Positions 13,706 to 25,149 of a DNA stretch of 52,989 nucleotides are shown piece by piece. The stretch is from Leptospira adleri (GTDB taxonomy: Bacteria > Spirochaetota > Leptospiria > Leptospirales > Leptospiraceae), in NCBI RefSeq assembly GCF_002811985.1, contig NZ_NPDU01000030.1, positions 1 through 52,989 of the forward strand. The letters are read 5' to 3'. The number at the start of each line of letters is the position of its first letter. Within the stretch, counting starts at the first letter, position 1. The translations under genes and the position numbers were made by a program. The notes under the pieces are model-generated. The model ran no database searches. It was given only the letters and a program-made list of their open reading frames with translations, and had not been told where the DNA came from.

Positions 13706-14710
13706 ATGGTTTCCAGAATTCAAAAAGCACTGATCGTACTCATTTCCGTTTCCGGCGGCCTTTTGTGGGCCGTTTCTCCGGACCAAACCAATCTTGGAAT
13801 TTTGATTGGTGAAAACAAAGTCAATCTGAAGTTCATCAATATTTGCGTAAGCAATCTCGCTCCGGTTCTCGAAGAAGGTTTGACCGGAGATAAAACGCCG
13901 CCAAACAACACTAAGACGGAGGCGGGAACAACGGCACCGACGCAGACAAGCTCGGGCAAAGAAGAATTATACAAAAAGTTAAACGCTCTTCCGTCTTATA
14001 CGAGTCTGAAAAAATCGAATCAGTTCGATTTCAACGGGAACATGTGGTATTATCAGAGCAATTACAGTCTTTCCTTCAAAAATCTCCGAGGGGCTCAAGG
14101 GGAGATGAAGGATTTGTATCAGGCCACTCACGAACAATATCTTCAAAATTCAAGAGTCATTCTGGAATACGCTTCCCCCTTGATCGTTAGGAGCAACGAT
14201 AAGATCGCTCAACATCTTCTTCGTCTTGGATTTAGGGATCTAAAAAGTTCCGAAGATCATTTTACGACCGCTTACAATTCCGCGCCGTATCAATTCCGTT
14301 ATAAACTTCTGCTTCATAGCGAAGGAATCAAAATTGCAAGAAGGGCAAGAAGATTCGCTCTTCTCGCGATGATCGCTTCCAAAACTCCCGCCGAAGACAA
14401 GCCGGAATATCAATTCGTAAATCTGGACGATATCAAGGCTGCCGCCGAAAAGGAAAACATTTCCGATTACGAAAGGATCCGCAACACTCTCATCAATTAT
14501 ATCGATAACGATCTGATCCAAAGAAAAATCGTTCCTCCCGGAGAGGCCAAGGATAAGCCGATCGATATTTTGGAAATTCACGACGATAACTATTCCTTCA
14601 TCACGTCCGGCCGGGTTTCTTTTATGGATATGAGCAACGACGAAATCAAAACCGACGATATGGTTCAGAAGGAAACGCTTCCGCCGATCCCAGCGAAGAC
14701 AGGAAATTAA
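13706..14710 (+). CDS. Exported protein of unknown function
   Basis: 334 residues. MVSRIQKALIVLISVSGGLLWAVSP reads as a signal peptide. A Thr/Pro/Gly-rich linker follows (around residues 60-85: GDKTPPNNTKTEAGTTAPTQ), then a mostly helical domain with many Tyr and Arg (YQSNYSLSFKNLRGAQGEMKD, KLLLHSEGIKIARRARRF). I do not recognise a domain. It is followed after 27 nt by another exported protein whose mature part is also helical, so the two may act together in the periplasm. ATG with a weak GGTAGAG ribosome site. Confidence 0.75.
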   Translation: MVSRIQKALIVLISVSGGLLWAVSPDQTNLGILIGENKVNLKFINICVSNLAPVLEEGLTGDKTPPNNTKTEAGTTAPTQTSSGKEELYKKLNALPSYTSLKKSNQFDFNGNMWYYQSNYSLSFKNLRGAQGEMKDLYQATHEQYLQNSRVILEYASPLIVRSNDKIAQHLLRLGFRDLKSSEDHFTTAYNSAPYQFRYKLLLHSEGIKIARRARRFALLAMIASKTPAEDKPEYQFVNLDDIKAAAEKENISDYERIRNTLINYIDNDLIQRKIVPPGEAKDKPIDILEIHDDNYSFITSGRVSFMDMSNDEIKTDDMVQKETLPPIPAKTGN

Positions 14711-14737
14711 AACGAAATTTCCGGAAGCAAAAGAACG

Positions 14738-15340
14738 ATGAATCGATCCGTAAAATTCTTCTCTTGTAATTTGATTTTCTTTTTCGTTTTTCTGAGTTAT
14801 GCGGACGCGGGTTCTCTTTCTTTTCGAGAGAAGAAGAAGTCGATAGAAAGAAAGATTAAAATTTTGGAAGAGTCCCAAAAGGCGATTCCGTTCAGCAAAC
14901 AGGAAGAGAACTGGTCGAAACTTCAAAATCTAAAAGAACGTTTTCAAAACTTCGAACGCTCCGGAAGCGTTCAGGAAAGGGAAGAATCCTTACTTCTTTT
15001 GGAAAGAGCCGTTCCTCAGATCACATCCGAATTCGCGGCCGAAGGAAAAACCTCCGCCAAAAATCTGATCGTTCGGTATTCGGAAGCCTTTTTACAAAAG
15101 AAAAATCATCCCGACGAAACTCCGATCAACGCCAAGGACGAGGAAAAATCCTCCAATTACTTTCGGATGGCTAAAGAAGAATTCAATCAAGCCGAAAAAT
15201 TCGATCGCGACCGGAACGATTTTTACGCGCTGGTGCTTTACGGAAGATCGATTCAATATTCTTTAAAAGCGATGGATTTATTGGATTTGGATCCTCCGAA
15301 TGGTTACGAAGGAATTTTAAAAAAGAAAAACAAATCCTAA
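14738..15340 (+). CDS. Exported helical protein of unknown function
   Basis: 200 residues with a signal peptide (FFSCNLIFFFVFLSYADAG). The mature region is highly charged and helical, with probable coiled coil early on (REKKKSIERKIKILEESQK). It carries FRMAKEEFNQAEKFDRDRNDFYALVLYGRSIQYSLKAMDLL near the end, which resembles a single TPR-like or helical-hairpin unit. Second gene of a two-gene unit with the preceding exported protein. No family recognised. Confidence 0.72.
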   Translation: MNRSVKFFSCNLIFFFVFLSYADAGSLSFREKKKSIERKIKILEESQKAIPFSKQEENWSKLQNLKERFQNFERSGSVQEREESLLLLERAVPQITSEFAAEGKTSAKNLIVRYSEAFLQKKNHPDETPINAKDEEKSSNYFRMAKEEFNQAEKFDRDRNDFYALVLYGRSIQYSLKAMDLLDLDPPNGYEGILKKKNKS

Positions 15341-15415
15341 TCCTATTCGGAAACTGCAAAAGAACGTTAGGCGCTTTTGAAATGAAGATCCACTTTCGGA
15401 TCGAAGTTTCGTTTT

Positions 15416-16447
15416 TTAATTTTCAGTTTTCTTTTCCGTGTCCGGTTTTGTTTCCTCTTTCGATTCCGGAGAATTCTTACTGTCTTCTTCCCGCAAATCG
15501 GATTCTTTTTTTACTTCGGTTTCATCGTTCTCCAATCCGGAAATTTCGATCGAGACCGCCGCGGTGATCGCGTAATCGTATAACCGCTGTTCTTCGCCTC
15601 GAAGGAGCGGATAACGATAGGCGAGGTTGAAGTTGAGCTTTTCGGAAACGTTTGCGGAGAATCCGACGCTGACTTCCCTGAAGATCGAAGGGACTTTTCC
15701 CTGATCGGTCGTCTTTAAATCGACTCCTTCATACGGGGTTCTATATAGATATCCGGTAAAAAAAGAAAGTCCAGGTTTCCAAAGCCAAGTCACGTAACCC
15801 GAAATCAACGTAGTCTTTTTGAGTAAATACGCTTCCTGAGGAGGCGCCGAGGAAGGATCTCGGAGCCAGTAGGCGATCCCGTCGTTGTCTTGTAAGTTGT
15901 TCGGCTGGGATCTGGTAAGCGGAAAAATTCCGCTGAGCCTTGTAACAAAGCTGAATTTCCCCCAGAGATAACCGAGGGTGAGGCCCGGAATTCCGGAATA
16001 ATAATTTCCGCCGGTGAACTTATCGGTATCCGGTCCTGAAGGGAATCCGACGTTCGCGCTCAATACTAAAAAGTAGTTTTTTTGAAAGTCGATCAAAGGA
16101 AGATACTTCATTCCGATGTAAGTTTTACCGATTCGAGCGGCGTCCGATCGATCCTTTTGTTCGTAGTAAGTGTAGGGCGTGCTAAGATTGATCGCAAACA
16201 TTCCGTTTTTCAGATTCATTTCGCCGTAAAAAGTCGTAGTATGGATATTGCTGTTTTCGTTTGTTTGTTTGTAAAAATCCTGCGTTAGTACGAAGTAGTT
16301 TGCGGGTTTTTCCCTTTTACCGGTAAAAGGATCCACAAAACGAGTGGATGCCTGATCGCTTCCTCCCATTCCGGTATGATGGGAGAACGCCGGCCTCGAG
16401 ACTAAAAATATAGTAAAAATCGTTAATATTAGAATATTGTGTTTCAT
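15416..16447 (-). CDS. Outer-membrane beta-barrel candidate at the end of the copper operon
   Basis: 343 residues from the ATG whose A overlaps the preceding stop (TAATG on the minus strand). Signal peptide [22 protein letters not shown], then a His/Gly N-terminus HHTGMGG on the mature protein, which could bind metal. The rest alternates aromatic and polar residues in strand-like segments ([60 protein letters not shown]), as in barrel proteins of the phenol-degradation MetA-like transporter type. The C-terminus is an acidic Glu/Lys tail. It is the last gene after mbnP- and mbnH-like genes, so an outer-membrane role in metal traffic is a reasonable inference. Confidence 0.72.
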   Translation of the reverse strand: MKHNILILTIFTIFLVSRPAFSHHTGMGGSDQASTRFVDPFTGKREKPANYFVLTQDFYKQTNENSNIHTTTFYGEMNLKNGMFAINLSTPYTYYEQKDRSDAARIGKTYIGMKYLPLIDFQKNYFLVLSANVGFPSGPDTDKFTGGNYYSGIPGLTLGYLWGKFSFVTRLSGIFPLTRSQPNNLQDNDGIAYWLRDPSSAPPQEAYLLKKTTLISGYVTWLWKPGLSFFTGYLYRTPYEGVDLKTTDQGKVPSIFREVSVGFSANVSEKLNFNLAYRYPLLRGEEQRLYDYAITAAVSIEISGLENDETEVKKESDLREEDSKNSPESKEETKPDTEKKTEN

Positions 16448-17293
16448 TAAAATAGGCTGCACCCGGTTTGATACAAAACCCGGTCCTGTTGACGAAAATT
16501 GGCTAAAATCAAATTGTATAGATTGACGTTTTGATAGGGATTGATGTTGAAATTGCCTGCGGCGGGAATCGCGCCAAGGATTGATGTTCCGCTCTGATCT
16601 TGCAAGATTCCGGTGAGATTCCAAGTGACCGGAAAATTTCCTAGTTTTTCCGGGACGATATCGAATCTGCATCTTGGGAACAGCTCCAATACAAAGGGAG
16701 CCAGTTGAATTCTTACCGAAGCGTTGATCGGTCCGGGTGCGGTGATTTGAAACGTAAGATCCAAGGATTGTACTTTATATTTTACCGAAGCGAGATAACC
16801 CGAAGGAATTCCTTGAATCTGCGGAACGATCGAAGAGTGGACGTCGCCGGTAAGTATCGATCCGTTGACAACTTCTAAATTCTGATCCGTAAAGGAAGGC
16901 GTGCCGTAGTCAACTCCGTAAGGAGAAGTCACCGGCAAATCCAAAGGCACCGTATAAGGAGTGTGAGACGCCGCCGAATGTTCGTCCCGATCGACGGTTC
17001 TGGTTTGTTCCGGAACCGTAGGAACCGGATTCGGATTGACCCGGATCGCAACTCCGTCCCAAACGATCTTCGATCCGGCTAACAGCTGTAAGTTGTATGT
17101 AGTCCCGCCCGATATCAGACTGAAGACTCCGATGTTTACGTCCTGCTGATCGTCCGTGAAATAAATTCCGGTTTGAAAAGCGGAAGGCCTTTGTCCGATC
17201 AAAGTCAAAAGCCTCTGTAACATTTTGGCTTCCTCTTTTCTAGAATCACCCACGGAGCCGAAGGTGCAAGATAGGAGGAGAAACGAAAATAAA

Positions 17294-17319
<26 letters not shown>
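16447..17319 (-). CDS. Lipoprotein of the MbnP/MbnH-like operon
   Basis: 290 residues with a clear lipoprotein signal ([11 protein letters not shown]). The mature region looks like beta-rich domains, with a central His/Asp-rich segment [13 protein letters not shown] that could coordinate a metal and two cysteines near the C-terminus (RCRFD and QTGCSLF). It starts 26 nt inside the 3' end of the di-heme enzyme gene and its stop overlaps the start of the barrel gene, so the three are translationally coupled. No family recognised; a periplasmic or surface partner of the MbnH-like enzyme is inferred from context only. Confidence 0.72.
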
Positions 17320-18493
<1,174 letters not shown>

Positions 18494-18507
18494 GTAATTC
18501 CCCTTGC

Positions 18508-18531
18508 AACGCCCGGAGATTTCCGGGCGTT
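18508..18531 (-). promoter_or_regulatory. Intercistronic hairpin between mbnP- and mbnH-like genes
   Basis: Perfect 9-bp GC-rich stem AACGCCCGG / CCGGGCGTT with a 6-nt loop. It begins just after the mbnP-like stop and ends about 15 nt before the mbnH-like start. There is no T-run, so it is probably not a full terminator. It could stabilise the upstream mRNA or reduce read-through, giving more substrate protein than enzyme. Confidence 0.6.
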
Positions 18532-18539
18532 ATCGCGTG

Positions 18540-19487
18540 TTATTTGGAGACGATCGAAAAGACGGTTTGAACCGGAGTGATCGGAAGTCCGGTGGTAAGA
18601 TTCAAACCGATATTCGGAAAGATGGTGGGGCAGCCTACGGCCATCATACCGGCGGTTCCCGACATACACATGGCTCCGTTTGCGTCGGCGGTGAGATCGA
18701 TCCCTTGCAAAAGAGCCTGCACGTTGATTTTAACGGTCTGCGCCGCGGGATTAAAACCGCCGTCGGGAGTCAAAGTAACCGGGATTCGGTTTGCACGAAC
18801 GCATGTGCTCGCGCTGCCGGTTCCGGTGCAATCTCCGGATCCGATGTGAACCGAAGTTCCGGCGGCGCCGGTTTCTGCGGTTTCAAAATCCAATTTTAAG
18901 AATTTGTAACCTGCGGTCCAACTCCAGAACATTCCCGTAGTGTTTAACGGAGAAGGTTGATTGTCCGCGTTTAAGTGATTTTTGTCTTCGGGAAGTCCGA
19001 CCGTGAACTTGATTCCTTTGTAAGTTCCCATCGGAATCGCGGCCGCCACAAGATTGTTCGTCTCTGCGGTTCCGTCGCATTTTCCGGTCTTATTTTCGAA
19101 ATCCAAAAGTGCGATATTCCCGTATTGAAACTTACCGTCCTGATTCAGAGTCAGAGGAATTTCGGTACCATCCGCCGCGATGAGTGTGACTCCGTAGACG
19201 AAGAGTCGAAAGTCGTGAAGTTGGAAGGTGACGCTTTCCGCGATATGAGCCGTCGGAATAAACGGAAGGGATTCGAGCGTGAGTCCGTGACCTTTTAGGG
19301 TTTGACCGCATTCCAACTTTTGAGATCCCGCGTAAGCAGAAAATTGAACTCCCGATGTTCCGCCTAACGCAACGAGCGCGGCGATCGTGGTCATATCGTC
19401 GTCATTCTTCTTTTTGTCCCAAGGACAGTGAACGAAAGTAAAACCTAAGATTAGGATAGAAAGTGAAACTAAAAAATTCTTAAACAT
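18540..19487 (-). CDS. MbnP-like copper-binding protein
   Basis: 315 residues. The family signature near [18 protein letters not shown] (about 185-202) contains W188 and W190; in characterised MbnP, a Trp is converted to kynurenine by MbnH to complete a copper site. Further family-like features are the early [30 protein letters not shown] with ADGTEIPL, and [16 protein letters not shown]. Several Cys (C60, C137, C220) and His residues could form disulfides or metal ligands. The N-terminus [17 protein letters not shown] resembles a lipoprotein signal but with His at -1. AGGAGAA precedes the ATG. Role in envelope copper acquisition or sequestration is inferred from the family. Confidence 0.88.
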   Translation of the reverse strand: MFKNFLVSLSILILGFTFVHCPWDKKKNDDDMTTIAALVALGGTSGVQFSAYAGSQKLECGQTLKGHGLTLESLPFIPTAHIAESVTFQLHDFRLFVYGVTLIAADGTEIPLTLNQDGKFQYGNIALLDFENKTGKCDGTAETNNLVAAAIPMGTYKGIKFTVGLPEDKNHLNADNQPSPLNTTGMFWSWTAGYKFLKLDFETAETGAAGTSVHIGSGDCTGTGSASTCVRANRIPVTLTPDGGFNPAAQTVKINVQALLQGIDLTADANGAMCMSGTAGMMAVGCPTIFPNIGLNLTTGLPITPVQTVFSIVSK

Positions 19488-19524
19488 GAGAATTCTCCTG
19501 AAATATATAAATGCCGATGAATTA

Positions 19525-19552
19525 CCAAAGAAGGTTGGCCGTCTTTCTTTGG
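19525..19552 (-). promoter_or_regulatory. Intercistronic hairpin upstream of the mbnP-like gene
   Basis: Stem CCAAAGAA / TTCTTTGG (8 bp) with a 12-nt loop in the 77-nt gap between the Cys-rich gene and the mbnP-like gene. No T-run. With the second hairpin downstream, it brackets the mbnP-like message, suggesting mRNA processing or protection. Confidence 0.5.
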
Positions 19553-19564
19553 CTGAATCGAAAT

Positions 19565-20005
19565 TTAGGAGAATTGAGGCGGTTTGATGAGGGGAAAAGA
19601 GGAGTTAATTCCAGTATTCAAATCTTTGAATATTCTAATTTCCAGAAGATCGGAAGCCGGTTCCACGATCCAAAACGTTTCCGTATTGAAAAGAACGGAA
19701 TAAAACGCGCTCAGCTGAGACATTTTATTTTCCGATTTTTTACACGCGCAGGTATGAGTTTCGCCCGATTGCGCGGAGTGACAGTCCGGAAGTTTTTTAG
19801 AATCGTGAGTTTCTTCCGAAACGCTTCGAACCACTTTTGAAAAACGATCGTCTTCCGTGTTTGCGTGTTTTTGAACCCGACTTCCGTGATTGCATTCGCA
19901 GATCTTCGCCTGTTCGGCGAGAACACAACCGAAAAGACCGCTCGAAAATACTACCGCTTGAAAGAGGATCGTGATCGAGAGGGAAACGGAAAGAAGACGT
20001 TTCAT
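19565..20005 (-). CDS. Cys/His-rich exported protein, putative metal-binding
   Basis: 146 residues. Signal sequence with a possible lipobox ([10 protein letters not shown]) or signal peptidase I site (CVLAEQ). The mature region holds a cluster of potential thiol and imidazole ligands: ICECNHGS, a His at [27 protein letters not shown]. The C-terminus ends in IKPPQFS. Small Cys/His-rich exported proteins of this type are often encoded beside copper-handling genes, and this one directly precedes the mbnP-like gene. Its start overlaps the stop of the STAS-like gene (ATGA). I cannot place it in a named family; copper sensing, delivery or buffering is inference. Confidence 0.75.
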   Translation of the reverse strand: MKRLLSVSLSITILFQAVVFSSGLFGCVLAEQAKICECNHGSRVQKHANTEDDRFSKVVRSVSEETHDSKKLPDCHSAQSGETHTCACKKSENKMSQLSAFYSVLFNTETFWIVEPASDLLEIRIFKDLNTGINSSFPLIKPPQFS

Positions 20006-20304
20006 CCCAAATTGATCTTGAGTTTGGAAAGCACCAACTGCAATCCTTCGCTCAATTTTACTTCCGAAATTTGGATTTGTTCTTTTTTCAGGTCGGATAT
20101 AAATTTAAGAATTCGGTTGAGAACCATGGAAGGAATCGCAACGACCGGAGTCAGATCCAAAAGTACGGAGTTCGGTCGAATTTCACGGATCTGCGAAAGA
20201 ATGATTTCGATTTCCTCGGATTCCACGGAGCAGATGTTCTTACGAAACTCCACGCGAAACAGATTTTTATCGGGGTAGATTGTGGATTCTTCCAGTTGTT
20301 GCAT
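20002..20304 (-). CDS. STAS-like small protein heading the copper operon
   Basis: 100 residues from ATG 20304; the frame is open further upstream, but that extension is Arg/Phe-rich and lacks coding character. The pattern LFRVEFRKNICSVESEEIEIILSQI ... SVLLDLTPVVAIPSMVLNRILKFISDLKKEQIQI matches the strand-helix layout of STAS (anti-sigma antagonist-like) domains, although the phospho-acceptor Ser position is not obvious. Stop overlaps the start of the next gene by 4 nt, so the operon reads STAS-like, Cys-rich, MbnP-like, MbnH-like, lipoprotein, barrel. The link between a STAS module and copper handling is not explained by known biology. Confidence 0.6.
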   Translation of the reverse strand: MQQLEESTIYPDKNLFRVEFRKNICSVESEEIEIILSQIREIRPNSVLLDLTPVVAIPSMVLNRILKFISDLKKEQIQISEVKLSEGLQLVLSKLKINLG

Positions 20305-20448
20305 AAAAGAGAACTTACATACAACTATTTCAGAAACGAGTTTTTCATGGAAACAAAAAAATCCCTTTCGGAATAAGAATCGATATCTCCGGCGCAAGAG
20401 AATCGTTTTATCGTTTCGGAAAAAATCCTTTTGAATTTCTCTATCCTT

Positions 20449-22509
20449 ATGCAAAGTCAAAAACGAAATCCGGTCTTTTTCGATTTTTGGAACCGAGATC
20501 GAAAGACGATATTTTGGATCGGATTCGCACTTTTGCTTCTTCTTCCCTTGTTGAGCTTTTATCCGTGGAAATATAGAATCCTTTTCACCGCTTTCACTCT
20601 ATTATTCGTCCTGATCGATCTGAATTCTCCGTTAGTCGCCACAGCGATTCTCGCCGGTTCGTCCGTATTTTTCGGAAATCATCCCGGCGGAAGGTTTTTA
20701 GAACTCCAGGATTCCCTTTGGATTTTTTGGTCCGTTCGCGGAATCGTAGAACTCAAACTTTCCGGAACGGCGGTCTTCTCTCTGGAATTTTGGAAACGTC
20801 CGATCGGAATTCTTCTCTCCGCCTTTTTTGCCGCCGGAATTTTGAGTCTTCTCGCCAACCCCGAACTTCTCGCCGATCTTCGATTCTATCAAAAGGGATG
20901 GTTTTGGTTTTTGCATTCCACGGAACTCGAGCCTTGGTATCCGATCAAACTTCTCGGAATCGGAATTCTGTTTTGGATCGGATGGAATACGAGAAGGGAA
21001 TGGCTGCGTGAAAACGAAAGGCCGGATCGTCTCTTGGATTTTTGGGCGATCGGAATGGGGGTCGGTCTTTTTATCGTGGTTCTTGTGGGATGGATGGAAT
21101 ATTTTTTCCCTTTCGTAAAATCCAAGTTAGACGCCTATCACCTTTGGTTGGACGGCTACAAACTGGTCGCGCTTCCGCATTCCTATTTTGTCTGGATGAA
21201 AGAGCTGCAGACGAATTTTGCGATCCAATCCTTATTTTGGAACCGAAGCTGGTTCTCAGTTTCTCTCGTCTCAAGTCTTCCCTTTGTGTTCTACTTGCTC
21301 TTTCGATTTACGGGAGAATCCGGACTGGAAGAACCACAAGATTCGGCTTTCAAAAACTTACAAAGTAAGAATCGAATCCGAATCTTTTCGTTGTTCGGAA
21401 TTTTTATCGTCCTTTCGCTAACGTTTGTCTGGATCGGAGCCAGGGGAGGGATGTTTTCCTTTGCGATTCTCTGGATTTGCGCGGGAGTTTATTTACTCTT
21501 CTTTCAATTGATAAAAAACGAATCCGTTCAAAAGACCGCGGTTCGTTTCGGAATTTTAGCGCTGATCCTTTGCGGAATCGTCTTTCCGATCCTGATCGTT
21601 TATACGAACTTCGGCGCCGCCGATCCGGAACGTCTTTCTCATTTCCGAGCCGGATGGAAGTTGTTTTTAAACAAACCTCTGTTCGGCGGAGGGTTCGAGT
21701 CGTATGGTTGGTACAATGAATGTTGTCTTAGTCAAACCGGAAAGGAAAGTCTCTATCATACAACGCACAATCAATGGATCCAAGTTCTATCGGGTCTCGG
21801 AATTTTGGGCGGAATCCTGTTCATTCTTCTCTGGGCTTTTCTTTTGGACGCCGTCGCTTTTCCCGGAGGAAAAAAGGAAAAGCCGATTTACGTTCGAGCG
21901 TTATATTTCGGATCCGTTCTTTCCGTTTTTGTTTATTCCTTTTTTCAGGAATGGTTTTATCTCAAGGCCGTTTTTTTGCAGTGGATCGTTTTGTTCGGTT
22001 ATTTCGGAAAAGACGCTTCCGATAAAGAAGAATATTATTTATATAGAATATTCCAAAAAAAGAATCTATTGAAAACGGTCTTGATTCTTATTTTATTTCT
22101 TTGTGTTTCCCTTTTCTTTTTTTCCACAAAAATGTTTCGTTCCGGGATTTATTTTCCGCCCGGGGGGAAATCGGATATCGCGTGGATCTTGGAAGGTAAA
22201 AGCCGGCTCGTTTTAGTGTCTAAGTTTGATTTCTATACCGTAATCCCGAACTTGAATCTTCCCAACGGAGTTTCCAAGATCGATATCGAGGGAGGACATA
22301 GAGTCGTGGTTCCATTTATGAAAACGATGGTTCCGAGAGACAACCCTGAATTTCAAACGATCGAAGGCGAGAATATTCTAAAATTTGAATGTACGATCGA
22401 TGGAGAACGGAATGGATGGAAAACGCTTCGGTTCTGGAGTCCCGAGGTTTTGGATCCGGAACCCCGGAAAATTTGCGCTCAATATTCGATCGAAAAAAGT
22501 CTTCTATGA
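20449..22509 (+). CDS. O-antigen ligase/polymerase-like membrane protein
   Basis: 686 residues with about a dozen hydrophobic helices, and a large loop carrying the Wzy_C/WaaL-type signature around FGGGFESYGWYN and HTTHNQWIQVLSGLGILG. WaaL-type enzymes transfer O-antigen to lipid A-core; Wzy-type enzymes polymerise O-antigen. Both belong to this superfamily and I cannot separate them here. A C-terminal soluble part of about 150 residues follows the last helices. Start ATG 20449; TTG 20431 would add six residues. It overlaps the glycosyltransferase gene by 4 nt (ATGA). Divergent from the STAS-like gene. Confidence 0.82.
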   Translation: MQSQKRNPVFFDFWNRDRKTIFWIGFALLLLLPLLSFYPWKYRILFTAFTLLFVLIDLNSPLVATAILAGSSVFFGNHPGGRFLELQDSLWIFWSVRGIVELKLSGTAVFSLEFWKRPIGILLSAFFAAGILSLLANPELLADLRFYQKGWFWFLHSTELEPWYPIKLLGIGILFWIGWNTRREWLRENERPDRLLDFWAIGMGVGLFIVVLVGWMEYFFPFVKSKLDAYHLWLDGYKLVALPHSYFVWMKELQTNFAIQSLFWNRSWFSVSLVSSLPFVFYLLFRFTGESGLEEPQDSAFKNLQSKNRIRIFSLFGIFIVLSLTFVWIGARGGMFSFAILWICAGVYLLFFQLIKNESVQKTAVRFGILALILCGIVFPILIVYTNFGAADPERLSHFRAGWKLFLNKPLFGGGFESYGWYNECCLSQTGKESLYHTTHNQWIQVLSGLGILGGILFILLWAFLLDAVAFPGGKKEKPIYVRALYFGSVLSVFVYSFFQEWFYLKAVFLQWIVLFGYFGKDASDKEEYYLYRIFQKKNLLKTVLILILFLCVSLFFFSTKMFRSGIYFPPGGKSDIAWILEGKSRLVLVSKFDFYTVIPNLNLPNGVSKIDIEGGHRVVVPFMKTMVPRDNPEFQTIEGENILKFECTIDGERNGWKTLRFWSPEVLDPEPRKICAQYSIEKSLL

Positions 22510-23414
22510 GTTTTCTTCCGATCACGGTCGTCATTCCCACATACAATCGGGAAAAAAAGATTTTAAACTCGATAGAAAGCGTTCTTCGTCAGACAAAAGT
22601 TCCGCAGGAAATTCTGATCGTGGACGACGGTTCTACAGACGCGACCGTCTTTAGTATCAAGGAACGGTTTTCTAATTTTTTGGAAAGAATCCGAATTCTT
22701 TCTCTCGAGCATCGCGGAGTGAGCTTTGCGAGAAACCGCGGAGTGGAAGCGGCATCGACGGATTGGATCGCGTTTCTAGATTCGGACGACGAATGGCTTC
22801 CTAACAAATTGGAAAGACAATGGGACGTTCTGAAAAAACATCCGTCGATACGGATTCTTCAGTCCTTGGAGATTTGGATTCGAAACGGAAAACGCGTGAA
22901 CCCGCCCGTTTATCTACAAAAGAAGGACGGATCCATATTCGCAGAAAGTCTTGAGTTCTGTGCGGTCACTCCTTCGTCAGTCATTTTGCGGAAAGATCTT
23001 TTTTGGGAAAACGGAGGGATGGACGAAAACTTACCCGCCTGCGAAGACTACGATCTTTGGTTGCGGGTCAGCGCTTTCAATCCGGTCGCGTTGTTAAGCG
23101 AAGAACTTTTGATTCGATACGGAGGTCACGAGGATCAGCTTTCGTTTCGATATCCGGTGATGGATCGATTTCGAATTTACTCCATTCTAAAATTATTAAA
23201 TACTCATCCATTGACCCGAAAACAAAAAGAGCAAGCGAAAGCAATTCTGTTTATAAAGTGGAATGTATTAAAACAAGGAAGGATCAAAAGAAACGTTTGG
23301 AACGAAACCTTGGATCTGCTTTGGGAAAGAACATTGGAAGAAGGTTTGTCGTCCGAGTCCGGAAAATCATTGCAAAAGTTTTTGCTTACAAATGAAAACT
23401 GGACGAGAAACTGA
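22506..23414 (+). CDS. Family 2 glycosyltransferase
   Basis: 302 residues. GT-A fold markers: ITVVIPTYNREKKILNSIESVLRQT at the N-terminus, ILIVDDGSTD, FARNRGVEAAS, the metal-binding FLDSDDEW, and ACEDYDLWLR, with the likely catalytic base region. Transfers a sugar from a nucleotide donor, presumably in surface polysaccharide assembly given the O-antigen-ligase-like gene whose stop it overlaps. The frame is open to 22389, but ATG 22506 starts exactly at the IPTYN-containing family N-terminus. Donor and acceptor cannot be read from sequence. Confidence 0.92.
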   Translation: MSFLPITVVIPTYNREKKILNSIESVLRQTKVPQEILIVDDGSTDATVFSIKERFSNFLERIRILSLEHRGVSFARNRGVEAASTDWIAFLDSDDEWLPNKLERQWDVLKKHPSIRILQSLEIWIRNGKRVNPPVYLQKKDGSIFAESLEFCAVTPSSVILRKDLFWENGGMDENLPACEDYDLWLRVSAFNPVALLSEELLIRYGGHEDQLSFRYPVMDRFRIYSILKLLNTHPLTRKQKEQAKAILFIKWNVLKQGRIKRNVWNETLDLLWERTLEEGLSSESGKSLQKFLLTNENWTRN

Positions 23415-23536
23415 TCCGATTCGTTTCGTTTTTTGTCTTTGATTTGATTTCTGGTTTCTTTTTATCCGCGATTGAGAATTGTATTTCCAACTCGGATCCC
23501 ATCGTTTTACAATCGAGATCCAATGGAGAATCAGAA

Positions 23537-24862
23537 ATGCTCAAAGGTTTTCAAGAACTCATTCAAAGAAAAAAAGCGCTCATGATGGATACGCTTTCTT
23601 TTGAAGTTTTAAAAAGTGAAATCGTTCGGACTCGAATTTTATTTCGTTTCTTTTTTGCGGCGAGTATCGTTGTAGGAGTCGTTTATTTTCTGATCGGCGC
23701 TCGGATGACGAAAGAAGTCGGAGTTCGTCTTCCCTTTGAAGCGATCGTTCTGACCGGTCTCGGGATTTCGCTCTACGAATTCATCGTTTATAAAGTTTTT
23801 CAGTTGTATCAGAAAAAACGGAAAGTGGTCTTTCCTCCCGCAAGATTCGTGAACGCATTTGTGGAGATTTCTTTTGTCACCTTGCTTCTGTGGCTGAACA
23901 TCAATTCTTTCGATTCTCCTCTGATTCCGCTCTATTCACCCGCGCCTTATATTTATTTTATCTTTATCATCCTTTCCGTTTTGCGTCTCGAATTTTCATT
24001 GAGCGTTTTTACGGGTTTGATCGCCGGCGTGGAATTGTTCGCTTTAGCGTTTGTTTATATTCCCGCGAGTCAGACGAAGTTTGAACTTCAGTTTTTCAAT
24101 TCCTTTATGCCGTTTTTCGGCAAGGGGGTTCTTCTGCTCATGGGTGGAGTTGTCTCCGGATTTGTCGCGGTTCAATTAAAAAGGACCTTGATTTCGGCAA
24201 CGGACGCTGTTCAGGAAAAGAATAAGGTAGTCGGAATGTTCGGTCAGTATGTTTCTCCCGAAGTTGTGGATCGACTTCTTGAGCAGAAGAGCGAGAATTT
24301 TTCCGAGTTCAAACACGTATGCGTGATGTTTTTGGATATCCGCAACTTCACGAGATTCTCCGAAAAACGATCTCCTGGCGAAGTTATTGATTATCTCAAT
24401 TATCTTTTTACGCATCTGATCGATATCGTGAATATGCACAACGGTATGATCAATAAATTTCTCGGAGACGGTTTTATGGCCGTGTTCGGAGCTCCGATCT
24501 CGGACGGAGCCAACGACATTCACAACGCGGTCAACGCGTCCTTGTCGATTTTAAAAAAAGTGGAACAGCTCAATCTGGAAGGGAAAATCCCCGAAACGAA
24601 CATAGGGATCGGCTTGCATTCCGGCGAAGCGATGACGGGTAACGTGGGATCCGAAGCCCGCAAGGAATATACGATCATCGGAGACGTGGTCAATCTCGCT
24701 TCGAGGGTCGAACAGTTGAACAAGGAATTTCAGACGAAATTTTTAGTCACACAGGCGGTTTTCGACAACGTGAAAGACAAGGTTCCAGGAAGACATCTTT
24801 CTTCGATTCATGTAAAGGGAAGAGAAGAGCCCGTGGACGTCTACGAACTCGCAAAACTCTAA
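23537..24862 (+). CDS. Membrane-bound class III adenylate cyclase
   Basis: 441 residues. The N-terminal 210 residues form about six transmembrane helices. Residues about 250-440 form a class III cyclase domain with every catalytic position present: metal Asp267 ([12 protein letters not shown]) and Asp311 ([13 protein letters not shown]), adenine-specifying Lys307 and Asp383 ([12 protein letters not shown]), transition-state Asn386 and Arg390. That composition predicts ATP rather than GTP as substrate, making cAMP. The RBS GGAGA at 23525-23529 fits ATG 23537 and rules out the earlier in-frame ATG. Convergent with the YciI-like gene with a 4-nt stop overlap. Confidence 0.92.
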   Translation: MLKGFQELIQRKKALMMDTLSFEVLKSEIVRTRILFRFFFAASIVVGVVYFLIGARMTKEVGVRLPFEAIVLTGLGISLYEFIVYKVFQLYQKKRKVVFPPARFVNAFVEISFVTLLLWLNINSFDSPLIPLYSPAPYIYFIFIILSVLRLEFSLSVFTGLIAGVELFALAFVYIPASQTKFELQFFNSFMPFFGKGVLLLMGGVVSGFVAVQLKRTLISATDAVQEKNKVVGMFGQYVSPEVVDRLLEQKSENFSEFKHVCVMFLDIRNFTRFSEKRSPGEVIDYLNYLFTHLIDIVNMHNGMINKFLGDGFMAVFGAPISDGANDIHNAVNASLSILKKVEQLNLEGKIPETNIGIGLHSGEAMTGNVGSEARKEYTIIGDVVNLASRVEQLNKEFQTKFLVTQAVFDNVKDKVPGRHLSSIHVKGREEPVDVYELAKL

Positions 24863-25149
24863 AGCCAGAACTCGAATTCTTTCTGGTATTTGACCGGATT
24901 CCACTCGATGAATTGGTATTCGGCGACTCCGTTCGTATAAAAAGGATCTTGGCGGCAGAACGCCTCCAGGTCCTTTCTCGATTCCGCCCTTGCGATTAAA
25001 ATTCCTCCGCTTCTCGGTTCCTGAGGACCGGACGCGAGAAGAATTTTTTGTTCGTATCCTTTGGAAAGAAAAGCCCTGTGTTCGGTCACGTGTTGATCTA
25101 CGATTTCGATCGGGGTGAGATAGCGGAGGACGACGATAAACTGTTTCAT
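24859..25149 (-). CDS. YciI-like (YCII domain) protein
   Basis: 96 residues, a single YCII domain. Visible: [50 protein letters not shown], and [19 protein letters not shown]. The conserved His of VTEHRAF and the Asp of QDPFY correspond to the putative active-site pair of the family. Cytosolic; reaction unknown for nearly all members. The reading frame is open to 25194, but ATG 25149 matches the family N-terminus. Confidence 0.85.
   Translation of the reverse strand: MKQFIVVLRYLTPIEIVDQHVTEHRAFLSKGYEQKILLASGPQEPRSGGILIARAESRKDLEAFCRQDPFYTNGVAEYQFIEWNPVKYQKEFEFWL

Noticed and set aside
13528..13812. 94-codon plus-strand frame in the 13420-13705 region
   Set aside because: It contains the GC-rich hairpin, overlaps the start of the well-supported exported-protein gene in another frame, and has no coding character.
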